Assembly (NCBI RefSeq): GCF_027531545.1
Contig: NZ_JAPZSC010000007.1
Coordinates: 33,557-97,556 of the forward strand
Source: Silanimonas sp.
Lineage (GTDB): Bacteria; Pseudomonadota; Gammaproteobacteria; Xanthomonadales; Xanthomonadaceae
DNA length: 64,000 bases
Direction of reading: 5' to 3'
The notes below the pieces were generated by a model. That model was not told where the DNA came from, made no database searches, and worked only from the letters and a program-made list of their open reading frames with translations. Position numbers and translations under genes: made by a program. The stretch's first letter is position 1. Each line of letters starts with the position of its first letter. This document shows, one piece after another, positions 57,305 to 64,000 of this stretch.

Positions 57305-58798
57305 ATGCGTGAGTCACAGCGCCGCTTGTCCAACGGCTTCCTGATCCTGCTGAGCTTGCCGACCGCAGCAATTGGCTTTTGCCTCTCGTCCGCGGTGGCC
57401 TCGACCACGTGGCTGCTGAGCACGCGCTACGACCTGCACCTCGAAAACATCGCGCTCATCTGGTTGATGGGGCCGCTGATGGGCCTGTTCGTGCAGCCCA
57501 TCGTCGGCTGGCTGAGCGACCGCACCTGGTGGATGGGCGGGCAGCGGCGTCCGTACCTCATCGCGGGCGGTACGGCCGGGGCGCTGGGCACCTTCGCCCT
57601 GCTCCATCTCGATGCCCTGGCCGCCGCGTCCGGCTTGGGCCTGATAACCGTCGCCGTGTTCGTCGTGCTGGTGAATGACCTCGCCACCAATGTCACCTTC
57701 AACCCCGCGCGATCCCTCGTGGCCGATCTCACGCCCGAAGGGCCGCATCGCGTGCGCGGCTATGCGTGGATGCAGGTGGTGTCAGGGGTGTTCGGCATCA
57801 GCGCGTACCTGGTCTCCATCGTGTTCGGAAACGAAGTGCTGCTGCTCACGACGGTGGCGGTGACCTTCCTCCTCACGGTGGTGCCGGCCTTCTTCATCGA
57901 GGAAGCCCGCCCCGCCGCGCCGACGGCGCTCGCGCCGGACGTGGACGATCGCGGTGGCCTGTCGCCTTTCAAAGCCCTGTGGCCCATGGCCGGCTTCGCG
58001 CTCTACGGCGCCTACGTGGCGGTGGACCGCAGCCTGCTGGATCACGCGCTATCGGCTGTGGCGCTGCCCCTGTTCGTCGGGGTGCTCGTGCTCGGCATCG
58101 TGTGGGGCGTGACGCGCGTGTGGCGGGGACGCATCCGCCCCTCCGCGAAGCATCGGCTGGGCACCCTGCTGCTCGCCCATGGCTTCGCATGGCTCGGCGT
58201 GCAGGCCCTGTTCGTGATGACCTTCTTCTACGTTCGCGATGTCGTGGTGGCGGGCGCCGAAGGCCCGCTGATGGCCGATGCCTTCTATGCGATGTGGAGC
58301 GACACCGCACCGGTCGCCACCGACAGCGCCGGGCGCGTTCTGTCCGTGGGCTTCCTGCTGATGAACGTCGTCGGCGCCCTGCTCCCGGTGCTGGTGCTGA
58401 AGCCGCTTTGCGAACGCTGGGGCAAGGTCGCCGTGCACCGTGCCGCGATGGGAAGCATGGCCCTCGCCTTCGCGGCCATCGCGCTGGCGCCGCCCACCGA
58501 GGCCTTCTACTACCTCGGCATGCTGCTGTGTGGCATCGGCTGGTCGTCGCTGATTTCCATCGTCTTCGCGATCTTTTCCGAGTCGGTCGACAGTCGGCAG
58601 ATGGGCATTAGCATGGGGGTCTTCAACTCCAGCCTCGTGCTGCCGGCGCTTGCCGTTCCCGGGCTGGTGAAGGTCACCGAAGCCCTCGACCTCGACCGTG
58701 GCGTGTTCCTGCTGTTTGCCACCAGCCTGCTGCTGTCTTTCGTGTTCTGGATGTTCGTCTCCGAACGCCCGCCCCACCACCCCACGGAATCTCCCTGA
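57305..58798 (+). CDS. MFS sugar transporter (SLC45/SUT-like)
   Basis: This 497-residue inner-membrane protein has 12 predicted helices and resembles the SLC45/GPH-type sugar:proton symporters: LLSLPTAAIGFCLSSAVAST near the N-terminus, WLSDRTWWMGGQRRPYLIAGG (MFS motif A with RRP) and YFLGMLLCGIGWSSLIS-type region late in the protein. It is likely the operon's oligosaccharide importer. It lies nine bases after the GH92 stop and its own stop overlaps the next ATG (TGATG). An ATG at 57292 in another frame is closed at once by a stop. Confidence 0.85.
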   Translation: MRESQRRLSNGFLILLSLPTAAIGFCLSSAVASTTWLLSTRYDLHLENIALIWLMGPLMGLFVQPIVGWLSDRTWWMGGQRRPYLIAGGTAGALGTFALLHLDALAAASGLGLITVAVFVVLVNDLATNVTFNPARSLVADLTPEGPHRVRGYAWMQVVSGVFGISAYLVSIVFGNEVLLLTTVAVTFLLTVVPAFFIEEARPAAPTALAPDVDDRGGLSPFKALWPMAGFALYGAYVAVDRSLLDHALSAVALPLFVGVLVLGIVWGVTRVWRGRIRPSAKHRLGTLLLAHGFAWLGVQALFVMTFFYVRDVVVAGAEGPLMADAFYAMWSDTAPVATDSAGRVLSVGFLLMNVVGALLPVLVLKPLCERWGKVAVHRAAMGSMALAFAAIALAPPTEAFYYLGMLLCGIGWSSLISIVFAIFSESVDSRQMGISMGVFNSSLVLPALAVPGLVKVTEALDLDRGVFLLFATSLLLSFVFWMFVSERPPHHPTESP

Positions 58799-60663
58799 TG
58801 AACGTCGCGCTTCGAGTGTTGCTGCTGGTCACGCTCCTGCTGCCCGGCTTGGCCATGGCGGCCCAGAACGATGCGGTGCGCGCCTTCCCGCCTTCGTGGT
58901 GGGTGGGCATGAAGAACCCCGACCTGCAGCTGCTGGTCAGCGGCCCCGGCATCGGTGCCGATGCGCTGACGGTTGAACTGCCGGTAGGCGTCGTTCGCAT
59001 CGGGGATCGCGCGCTGGCGAGTCCGAACTATCGCGTCGTCGATCTGCGCATCGACGCCGCCGCAAAGACCGGCGACATCGTGCTGCGCTTCACTGGCAGC
59101 AACGGCGAACGCCGCGTGCTGGTGCCGCTGGCCACACGCCGCCCTGGCAGCGCCGAACGCGAGGGCTTCGGCCCGAAAGACGCCATCCTCAACCTGATGC
59201 CGGACCGTTTCGCGAACGGCGACCCGTCGAACGACCGCGTGCCCGGCATGCTGGAAGCCGCCGAGCTCGGCAACGGTGCCGCGCGACAAGGCGGCGACAT
59301 CGCCGGCTTGGTGAACTCGCTCGACTACATCGCCGGCATGGGCTTCACCATGGTCTGGCCGACGCCGGTGGTGGAGAACAACCAGCCCGCATTCTCGTAC
59401 CACGGCTACGCCATCACCGACCTCTACCGCGTCGACCCGCGATTCGGCAGCAACGAGGACTACCGCGACTTCGTCGCGAAGGCCCGCGCCAAGGGCGTCG
59501 GCGTGATCCAGGACATCGTCCCGAACCACATCGGCCACCACCACCCCTGGGGCAATGACCCGCCCACGCCGACGTGGATCAGCAACGGCAACCGCTTCAT
59601 CGAAACGCAGCACGGGCGCACCGCCGTCACCGACCCTTACGCGCCGAAGGTCGACCTCGAGAACTTCCAGCACGGCTGGTTCCACACCACCATGCCCGAC
59701 CTCGACCAGCGCGATCCGGTGCTGGCGCGCTATCTGAACCAGAACGCCATCTGGTGGATCGAGTACGCCGATCTTTCCGGCCTGCGCGTCGACACGTATG
59801 GCTATTCGGACACGGCGTTCCTGCAGGGCTGGATCGGCGCCATCCTCCGCGAGTACCCGCGCTTCACCATCGTCGGCGAGGAATGGAGCAACAACCCGGC
59901 GGTCGTCGCGCACTGGCAGTTGCCCGGCATGGATTGGGCGGGCGAAGTTCCAGGCACACCGAGCCTGATGGACTTCCCCTTGAGCGAAGGCATCCGCAAG
60001 GCGCTCACCGAGCCGGAGGGCTTCACCACCGGCATGGGTCGCATCCACGAAATGCTCGGCAACGACCGGCTCTACGCCGACCCGTCGCGCCTGGTCGTGT
60101 TCGAAGGCAACCACGACAAGCCGCGCATCTTCAGCGTGCTGCGCGAGGATCCGGCCGCGCTGCGCGTCGCCCTGGGCCTCGTCGCCACCCTGCCCCGCGT
60201 CGCGCAGTTCTACTACGGCACCGAAGTGCTGATGACCAGCACCATCGAGCGCGACGACATCGCCGCCCGCCGCAACTTCCCCGGCGGTTGGCCTGGCGAT
60301 GCCGCGTCCGCCTTCACCGGCAAAGGCCTCACGGCCGAACAGCGGGCCCTGCAGGACTGGATGCGCCGCCTGCTGCGCTGGCGCGCGGAGTCGAAGGCAA
60401 TCGCCGAGGGCCGCTTCCTGCACTACCAGCCGCGGCAGGGGGCGTATGTGTACTTCCGTCGCGCGGACGACGAGGCCGTGATGGTGGTGGTGAACCGCGG
60501 CAGCGCGCCCTTCGTGTTCGAGCGCGAGCGCTTCGAGCAAGGCCTCGAAGGCGCACGACAGGCGACGGACGTGCTGGAAGGCACGGCCATAGACCTCGAT
60601 GGGAAGCCGAGTTTCGCGCCCGGCAGCAGTACCATCCTGCGGCTGTCACCGACCGCCGAGTGA
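58798..60663 (+). CDS. Exported GH13 alpha-amylase / cyclomaltodextrinase-like enzyme
   Basis: This 621-residue protein has a signal peptide (LRVLLLVTLLLPGLAMAAQ), an N-terminal cyclomaltodextrinase-type beta domain (residues 30-115, PPSWWVGMKNPDLQLLV), and a GH13 barrel. Catalytic residues are D332 (SGLRVDTYGYSD), E361 (IVGEEWSNN) and D440 (FEGNHDKPR), and MPDLDQRDPVLARYLNQ is a family block. It resembles SusA/neopullulanase enzymes that debranch or hydrolyse maltodextrins in the periplasm. It ends the operon; its start overlaps the transporter stop. Confidence 0.9.
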   Translation: MNVALRVLLLVTLLLPGLAMAAQNDAVRAFPPSWWVGMKNPDLQLLVSGPGIGADALTVELPVGVVRIGDRALASPNYRVVDLRIDAAAKTGDIVLRFTGSNGERRVLVPLATRRPGSAEREGFGPKDAILNLMPDRFANGDPSNDRVPGMLEAAELGNGAARQGGDIAGLVNSLDYIAGMGFTMVWPTPVVENNQPAFSYHGYAITDLYRVDPRFGSNEDYRDFVAKARAKGVGVIQDIVPNHIGHHHPWGNDPPTPTWISNGNRFIETQHGRTAVTDPYAPKVDLENFQHGWFHTTMPDLDQRDPVLARYLNQNAIWWIEYADLSGLRVDTYGYSDTAFLQGWIGAILREYPRFTIVGEEWSNNPAVVAHWQLPGMDWAGEVPGTPSLMDFPLSEGIRKALTEPEGFTTGMGRIHEMLGNDRLYADPSRLVVFEGNHDKPRIFSVLREDPAALRVALGLVATLPRVAQFYYGTEVLMTSTIERDDIAARRNFPGGWPGDAASAFTGKGLTAEQRALQDWMRRLLRWRAESKAIAEGRFLHYQPRQGAYVYFRRADDEAVMVVVNRGSAPFVFERERFEQGLEGARQATDVLEGTAIDLDGKPSFAPGSSTILRLSPTAE

Positions 60664-60678
60664 ACGCGGCGGGCCGCC

Positions 60679-60942
60679 CTAGCCCCGCCAATTCGCGTGG
60701 CGTTCCCAGAACGCCACGCTCTTCGCATACGCCTCGCGGTCGATGGGTACGCCGCTGCCGCCTTCGTCCACGCCCAGCGCGTTGCGCATCATCGTGATCG
60801 GCACCACCAGGCAGCGCGTGCTTGTCCATTTGCGGTGCACGTGCAGCTTGCAGAACGGCGCATAGCCGTCGAGCACGGCCAGCTTCGGCACCGTGTTCAG
60901 ATGCTCGACGATCGCGGGAGCGATGCCGCCCGCCCATTGGCG
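60679..60942 (-). pseudogene. C-terminal remnant of a conserved protein (DUF3228-like?)
   Basis: About 87 codons stay open on the minus strand, reading QWAGGIAPAIVEHLNTV and LAVLDGYAPFCKLHVHRKW then VVPITMMRNALG and ending AFWERHANWRG. The GYAPFCK stretch resembles DUF3228, but the assignment is uncertain. A TAG at 60943-60945 closes the frame upstream and there is no start codon except an internal GTG (60891), so the N-terminal half is missing. It adjoins a pseudouridine-synthase remnant on the other strand. Confidence 0.5.
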
Positions 60943-60973
60943 CTACCTTCCCGTGGGCGAGCGGTTCCGATGA
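60920..60973 (+). pseudogene. C-terminal remnant of a pseudouridine synthase
   Basis: In frame to a TGA at 60971-60973 the sequence reads AMPPAHWRYLPVGERFR. This matches the C-terminus of the intact gene ending at 50850 (AMPPGQWRYLPVGERF) in 14 of 16 residues, but upstream homology stops at about position 60920, where it meets the other remnant. The two DNA stretches are diverged at many silent positions, so it is not a recent copy. It marks an old rearrangement junction. Confidence 0.55.
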
Positions 60974-61077
60974 CAATCCCTCAGCCTAGGGCGGACCCCG
61001 ACAAAGCAGAGCAATCCTGCGCATCGGCTTCAGGAGGGCTATCGAGCAAGGCGCCAGCATCCGAGAACGCCACGATG

Positions 61078-61093
61078 CGAACTCGCGAGTTCG
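61078..61093. promoter_or_regulatory. Perfect 16-bp palindrome upstream of ada
   Basis: CGAACTCGCGAGTTCG is a perfect 16-bp palindrome 51 bases upstream of the ada ATG. It could be an operator. The Ada box (AATNNNNNNGCAA type) is not seen in it. Confidence 0.4.
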
Positions 61094-61131
61094 AACGTGC
61101 ATTTCCGGTGGAGACACTTTGAAATGCCGTC

Positions 61132-61137
61132 TAGGCT
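61132..61137 (+). promoter_or_regulatory. Possible -10 for leaderless ada transcript
   Basis: TAGGCT (TANNNT type) ends six bases before the ada ATG, with TGGAGA 17 bases upstream as a partial -35. Together with the absence of a ribosome-binding site this would give a leaderless mRNA. Confidence 0.25.
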
Positions 61138-61143
61138 TACTGC

Positions 61144-62244
61144 ATGAACGCCATGCTTCAGCTCCTGCCGCCTCGCGACGAAATGATTGCAGCAATGCTC
61201 GCATGCGACGCGGCTTATGAAGGCGTTTTCTTCACGGCTGTCGTTACGACGCGGATCTTCTGCCGACCGACCTGCTCTGCCCGCAAGCCGTTGCCGAAAA
61301 ACGTCATCTTCTATGCCAGCGCGAGTGAGGCCCAAGAAGCAGGATTCAGGCCCTGCCTCCGCTGCCGCCCGCTCGAGTTTGACGGCGAATCCCCAGATTG
61401 GCTTCGCCCGCTGATGGATGCGGTGGAGGCGGAGCCCGACCGCCGGTGGACGTTTGCTGATGTCGAGACCTATGGCATCGCTCCAGCGCGAGTGCGCGCT
61501 TGGTTCAAGCAGCGATTCGGGACCACATTCTCCGAGTACACGCGGGCTCGACGCCTTGGAATCGCCTTGGATCGCCTGAAATCCGGCGCTGGCATCGATG
61601 ACGTTGCAATGGATTCGGGTTTCGAATCGGTCAGCGGATTCCGCGATGCGTTTCAGAAGACGTTCGGTGTCTCCCCGGGGAAAGCCGATGAACGCAAGGC
61701 GCTCTACTACCGTTATCTCACCACACCCTTAGGCCCAATGCTCGCGATGACGGAGGCATCGGGTGTCGTGCTCCTTGAGTTCTGCGATCGCCCGGCACTG
61801 CCGAGGGAGTTGGAAGACCTCCGCCATAACCACGGCTATGCCGCGGTTCCAGGCGAACACCCCAATCTTCAAAAGCTTGAGGGCGAACTTTCGCGCTACT
61901 TCAACGGACGCCTCTTCGAGTTCAGCGTTCCCATCTATTCTCCAGGAACGGCATTCGACAGAACCGTGTGGGAGGCATTGAGCCGAATTCCCTATGGCGC
62001 GACCAGTTCCTATGCCCAGCTTGCTCATGCTGTCGGCCATCCGAGGGCGGTGCGCGCCGTCGCGGGCGCTAACGGTAGGAATCGCCTCGCCATTCTTCTT
62101 CCCTGTCATCGAGTAATAGCGTCCGACGGAGGACTCGGCGGCTACGGAGGAGGAATGGCAAGGAAAGCGTTCCTGCTCAAGCTCGAGCGACAGCAAGCGG
62201 CGTCTGAGCACGACCAATCCACCAAACGAGAGCCCAAGACATGA
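61144..62244 (+). CDS. ada: Ada bifunctional methyl-phosphotriester/O6-methylguanine methyltransferase and regulator
   Basis: This 366-residue protein has the three Ada parts: an N-terminal zinc domain with C40, C44, C71 and C74 (IFCRPTCSARKP, RPCLRCRP), an AraC-type helix-turn-helix (about residues 95-185, SEYTRARRLGIALDRLKSG and DVAMDSGFESVSGFRDAFQKTFG) and a C-terminal OGT domain with active-site C321 in LPCHRVIAS. It repairs alkylated DNA and, once methylated, activates the adaptive response. No ribosome-binding site precedes the start. Lower GC than upstream genes suggests transfer. It overlaps the next gene by ATGA. Confidence 0.93.
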   Translation: MNAMLQLLPPRDEMIAAMLACDAAYEGVFFTAVVTTRIFCRPTCSARKPLPKNVIFYASASEAQEAGFRPCLRCRPLEFDGESPDWLRPLMDAVEAEPDRRWTFADVETYGIAPARVRAWFKQRFGTTFSEYTRARRLGIALDRLKSGAGIDDVAMDSGFESVSGFRDAFQKTFGVSPGKADERKALYYRYLTTPLGPMLAMTEASGVVLLEFCDRPALPRELEDLRHNHGYAAVPGEHPNLQKLEGELSRYFNGRLFEFSVPIYSPGTAFDRTVWEALSRIPYGATSSYAQLAHAVGHPRAVRAVAGANGRNRLAILLPCHRVIASDGGLGGYGGGMARKAFLLKLERQQAASEHDQSTKREPKT

Positions 62245-63023
62245 ACGCAACGCCACTCGCAAGCACCATCCTGAGCAAGCCCGGCCTGTTACGCATTCCC
62301 AACGCATGGGACGCTGCGAGCGCGCGACGCGTGGTTTCGGCGGGTGCGCCGCTTCTCGCGACCACCAGCGCAGGTGTGTCTTGGTCTCTGGGCCTTTCCG
62401 ACGGCGAAGCGCTCACGGCTACGCAAATCATTCAGCGTGCCATCGAGATCCGACGCGTTTGTCCCGGCACACCGCTTTCGGTCGACATCGAGCGTGGCTA
62501 CTCGAGCTCGCCTGGCGACGTTGCAGATCTTGTCGACGCACTCGTAGTTGCCGGCGTCTCTTCGATCAATATCGAGGATGGCCATGACACACCTGCCGCG
62601 TTTGCCTCGAAGATTGCGGCAATTCGATCGAGGCACGATCGCAGCAGTTTGTTCATCAACGCGCGCACGGACGTCTATCTGTTCGGGCTCGTTGCAAGTG
62701 AAGGCCGGCCCTCTGAAGTGATCTCGCGCGCCTTGACTTATACCAATGCTGGCTGTGATGGCCTGTTCGTTCCCGGCGCGACGGACGCCGGCGAGATCGA
62801 AGCCATAGCGAAATCCATCGCAGTCCCCCTGAATGTCATGGCGCTTCCTGGCCTGCCCGGCGTCAACGAACTGGAGAGACTTGGCGCGCGAAGACTGACG
62901 GCCGGCCCCGGTCTAGCGATCGCCGCCTACGCGCGATGCGAGGAGCTGGCTGGAGAATTCATGTCCGGAAACTCGAACGGGATTTGGGCCGCACGCGTCG
63001 ATTTCTCAACGATGAATGCTTGA
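62241..63023 (+). CDS. PEP mutase / isocitrate lyase superfamily protein
   Basis: This 260-residue protein fits the PEP mutase/isocitrate-lyase TIM-barrel family: NAWDAASARRVVSAG, ATTSAGVSWSLG, SVDIERGYSSSPGDVADLV (Mg site), SINIEDGH, LFINARTDVYLFG and GCDGLFVPGA. Such proteins include 2-methylisocitrate lyase-like and oxaloacetate-decarboxylase-like enzymes, mostly of unknown substrate. Its ATG overlaps the ada stop (ATGA), so it is co-translated with ada. Codon use is visibly more A/T-rich at third positions than in the first 60 kb. Confidence 0.85.
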   Translation: MNATPLASTILSKPGLLRIPNAWDAASARRVVSAGAPLLATTSAGVSWSLGLSDGEALTATQIIQRAIEIRRVCPGTPLSVDIERGYSSSPGDVADLVDALVVAGVSSINIEDGHDTPAAFASKIAAIRSRHDRSSLFINARTDVYLFGLVASEGRPSEVISRALTYTNAGCDGLFVPGATDAGEIEAIAKSIAVPLNVMALPGLPGVNELERLGARRLTAGPGLAIAAYARCEELAGEFMSGNSNGIWAARVDFSTMNA

Positions 63024-63079
63024 TCAATGTGCGGCCACGCACGTTCTTGCAAAGGACCAAATCGAGGCGCGCAGGAGCT

Positions 63080-63460
63080 ATGTCGAACGCTCGACCACAC
63101 CACACGACCCGCATGAGTATGGAACGCCTGATCGAGCTCCGCTTCCACAAACTGAAGTCAGGCAGTGGCGCGACTTTTCACTCGCTCGTCTCGGAGACGA
63201 GCGTTCCCCTGATGCAGGCCGCGGGCATGGTCGTCGTCGCCTATGGGCAGTCACTGCACGACCCCTACCACGATTACCTCATGCGTACCTTCGACAATCT
63301 GGAACAACTTCCAGCATCGCAGGAAGTGTTTTGCTCAAGTTCAGCTTTGCGGATGGAGCCACGCGAACAGATCGTTGCCTTGATCGAGAGCGACTCGAAC
63401 ACAACGCTGTCGCTCCCCAATGCAGCATTGAGCCGCGACGGGGAATTCCGCCGTGATTGA
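63080..63460 (+). CDS. NIPSNAP family-like protein
   Basis: This protein of about 126 residues has the ferredoxin-like NIPSNAP pattern: ERLIELRFHKLKSGSGATFH, then PLMQAAGMVVVAYGQSLHD and PYHDYLMRTFDNLEQLP. The family's function is not settled; members are small dimeric barrels. The start could be 63080 (AGGAG close upstream), 63113 or 63119; the domain begins near the last. Its stop overlaps the start of the next gene by eight bases. Low GC matches the surrounding module. Confidence 0.65.
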   Translation: MSNARPHHTTRMSMERLIELRFHKLKSGSGATFHSLVSETSVPLMQAAGMVVVAYGQSLHDPYHDYLMRTFDNLEQLPASQEVFCSSSALRMEPREQIVALIESDSNTTLSLPNAALSRDGEFRRD

Positions 63461-63866
63461 AAATCTGGCTGGAGGTTTGCTGGCCCTAGATGTTGGGCTT
63501 TCAGCAAGCTCGTTCGGCTTCGATAAAGACCGAAGCTTCTACCCGGTCATCCTTATCGTCGTAGCGTCCTACTACGTGCTGGCGGCTGCAATTGCTGGCT
63601 CCAACATCGCGTTCTCTTCAGAACTAGCAGTCTTTCTGGTCTTTCTGGGCGTGGCCGTGATTGGGAGCAAGCGGCGGCCGCTTTTGGTTGCCGCAGGGCT
63701 GATTGCGCAAGGAATCTACGAAATCTTCCACAGTCACATTGTCGACAATCCAGGCGTTCCGATCTGGTCGCAAGGCTTCCGCCTCTCATTCGACTTCACG
63801 GCTGGTACGTATCTCATCGGGCTTTTTGCTTGGCGCCGAAGGCGCAAGTCAGCCAATGTGGCCTAG
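63453..63866 (+). CDS. Hypothetical membrane protein at IS junction
   Basis: This 137-residue protein has four predicted helices (LIVVASYYVLAAAIAGSNIAF, LAVFLVFLGVAVIGS, LLVAAGLIAQGIYEIFHSH, FTAGTYLIGLFAW) and a basic C-terminus (RRRRKSANVA). I do not recognise the family. The start is a GTG at 63453 overlapping the NIPSNAP stop. Its TAG stop is part of the CTAG at 63863-63866 directly next to the insertion sequence, so the IS appears to have entered exactly at the stop codon and left the gene whole. Confidence 0.6.
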   Translation: MIENLAGGLLALDVGLSASSFGFDKDRSFYPVILIVVASYYVLAAAIAGSNIAFSSELAVFLVFLGVAVIGSKRRPLLVAAGLIAQGIYEIFHSHIVDNPGVPIWSQGFRLSFDFTAGTYLIGLFAWRRRRKSANVA

Positions 63867-64000
63867 GGAAGGTCTGAACAACTCCTCCACTTTCGGCGAG
63901 AATCGGTCATCGCTTCAAGGGTGAGTTCGATGCAGCTTTCGTTTGGTGATGCTGAGGATCTTGGAGGCCGCAAGCGCACGCGGCGCGAGGTGTTCTTGGC
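63867..64000 (+). mobile_element. IS5-family insertion sequence, left end (continues past window)
   Basis: GGAAGGTCTGAACAACTCC at 63867-63885 is an IS5-type terminal inverted repeat, next to CTAG, which fits the YTAR target of this group. A transposase starts 63 bases inside. The right end is outside the window. Confidence 0.75.
63930..64000 (+). CDS. IS5-family transposase, N-terminal fragment
   Basis: The ATG at 63930 opens a frame reading MQLSFGDAEDLGGRKRTRRE then VFLA to the window edge. This matches the conserved N-terminus of IS5-group DDE transposases (typically MQ-SFGDxEYxxKRKxTRRExFL). AGGGTGAG lies upstream as a ribosome-binding site. Only about 23 residues are in the window; catalytic residues and intactness cannot be judged. 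Confidence 0.75.
   Translation, partial: MQLSFGDAEDLGGRKRTRREVFL

Noticed and set aside
60986..60991. CTAGGG near the remnant junction as a second IS5 scar
   Set aside because: The next bases (GCGGACC) do not match the IS5 end at 63867 beyond two bases, so the likeness is chance.
61144..62244. Frameshift in ada
   Set aside because: All three domains are in one frame with normal lengths and intact Cys residues, so the gene is whole.
60974..64000. Integron cassette array
   Set aside because: The ada-to-membrane-protein genes are overlapping, not separated by attC-like sites with GTTRRRY/RYYYAAC ends, and no integrase is seen. An IS5 end explains the boundary better.

Overview
The window is high-GC (third codon positions almost always G or C), densely packed bacterial DNA, with about 63 genes, no gap over 300 bases and no rRNA or tRNA gene that I could find. 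The gene set fits a gammaproteobacterium of the Xanthomonadales/Lysobacterales type: DUF5916 outer-membrane protein, TonB-dependent receptor beside giant beta-propeller proteins, exported amidohydrolase, DUF3297 and DUF6116-like small proteins, a ybbA-ybbP-tesA cluster, and an IS5-type transposase. The taxon is inferred from gene content only.

Region 1 (1-12.6 kb) is mixed core metabolism: a PhnD-like binding protein, an adenylate cyclase-FHA fusion, a fused E1 alpha/beta 2-oxoacid dehydrogenase, an MFS carrier, GNAT and GST genes, glutaryl-CoA dehydrogenase, two glycine-zipper envelope proteins, a TatD nuclease, the tRNA t6A dehydratase TcdA, a C-terminal-haem cytochrome and an alpha/beta hydrolase. 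Region 2 (12.7-30.3 kb) is mostly envelope and transport: DUF5916 protein, a degenerate HD-GYP protein, the lipoprotein/ABC cluster ybbA-ybbP beside tesA, an SSS symporter, DUF2189 protein, a SemiSWEET, a lipocalin, a DUF4105 protein and an exported amidohydrolase. Several convergent genes overlap at their 3' ends.

Region 3 (30.3-36.7 kb) holds a LysR regulator divergent from an exported lumazine-binding-like protein, then the glutathione-dependent formaldehyde detoxification pair frmA-frmB followed by an exported YciI-like protein, then small genes (a 22-residue basic ORF, yjdM/phnA, DUF3297) and a methyltransferase. Region 4 (36.7-50.9 kb) has two giant paralogous beta-propeller exoproteins flanking a TonB-dependent receptor, a TauE/SafE carrier and a LolA-like protein, followed by YedK, an M14 peptidase, a RIO-type kinase and an atypical pseudouridine synthase.

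Region 5 (50.8-60.7 kb) is the most coherent accessory system: an AraC regulator divergent from a tightly coupled six-gene operon (GH13 alpha-glucosidase, PhyH-type dioxygenase, TIM-barrel sugar isomerase-like protein, GH92 alpha-mannosidase, SLC45-like MFS carrier, exported GH13 amylase). It looks like an oligosaccharide-utilisation locus with an unexpected oxygenase/isomerase pair.

Region 6 (60.7-64 kb) looks acquired or rearranged: two gene remnants meet head to tail, followed by visibly lower-GC genes (ada, a PEP mutase/isocitrate lyase-family protein, a NIPSNAP-like protein, a membrane protein) and the left end of an IS5-family element inserted at CTAG exactly at a stop codon.
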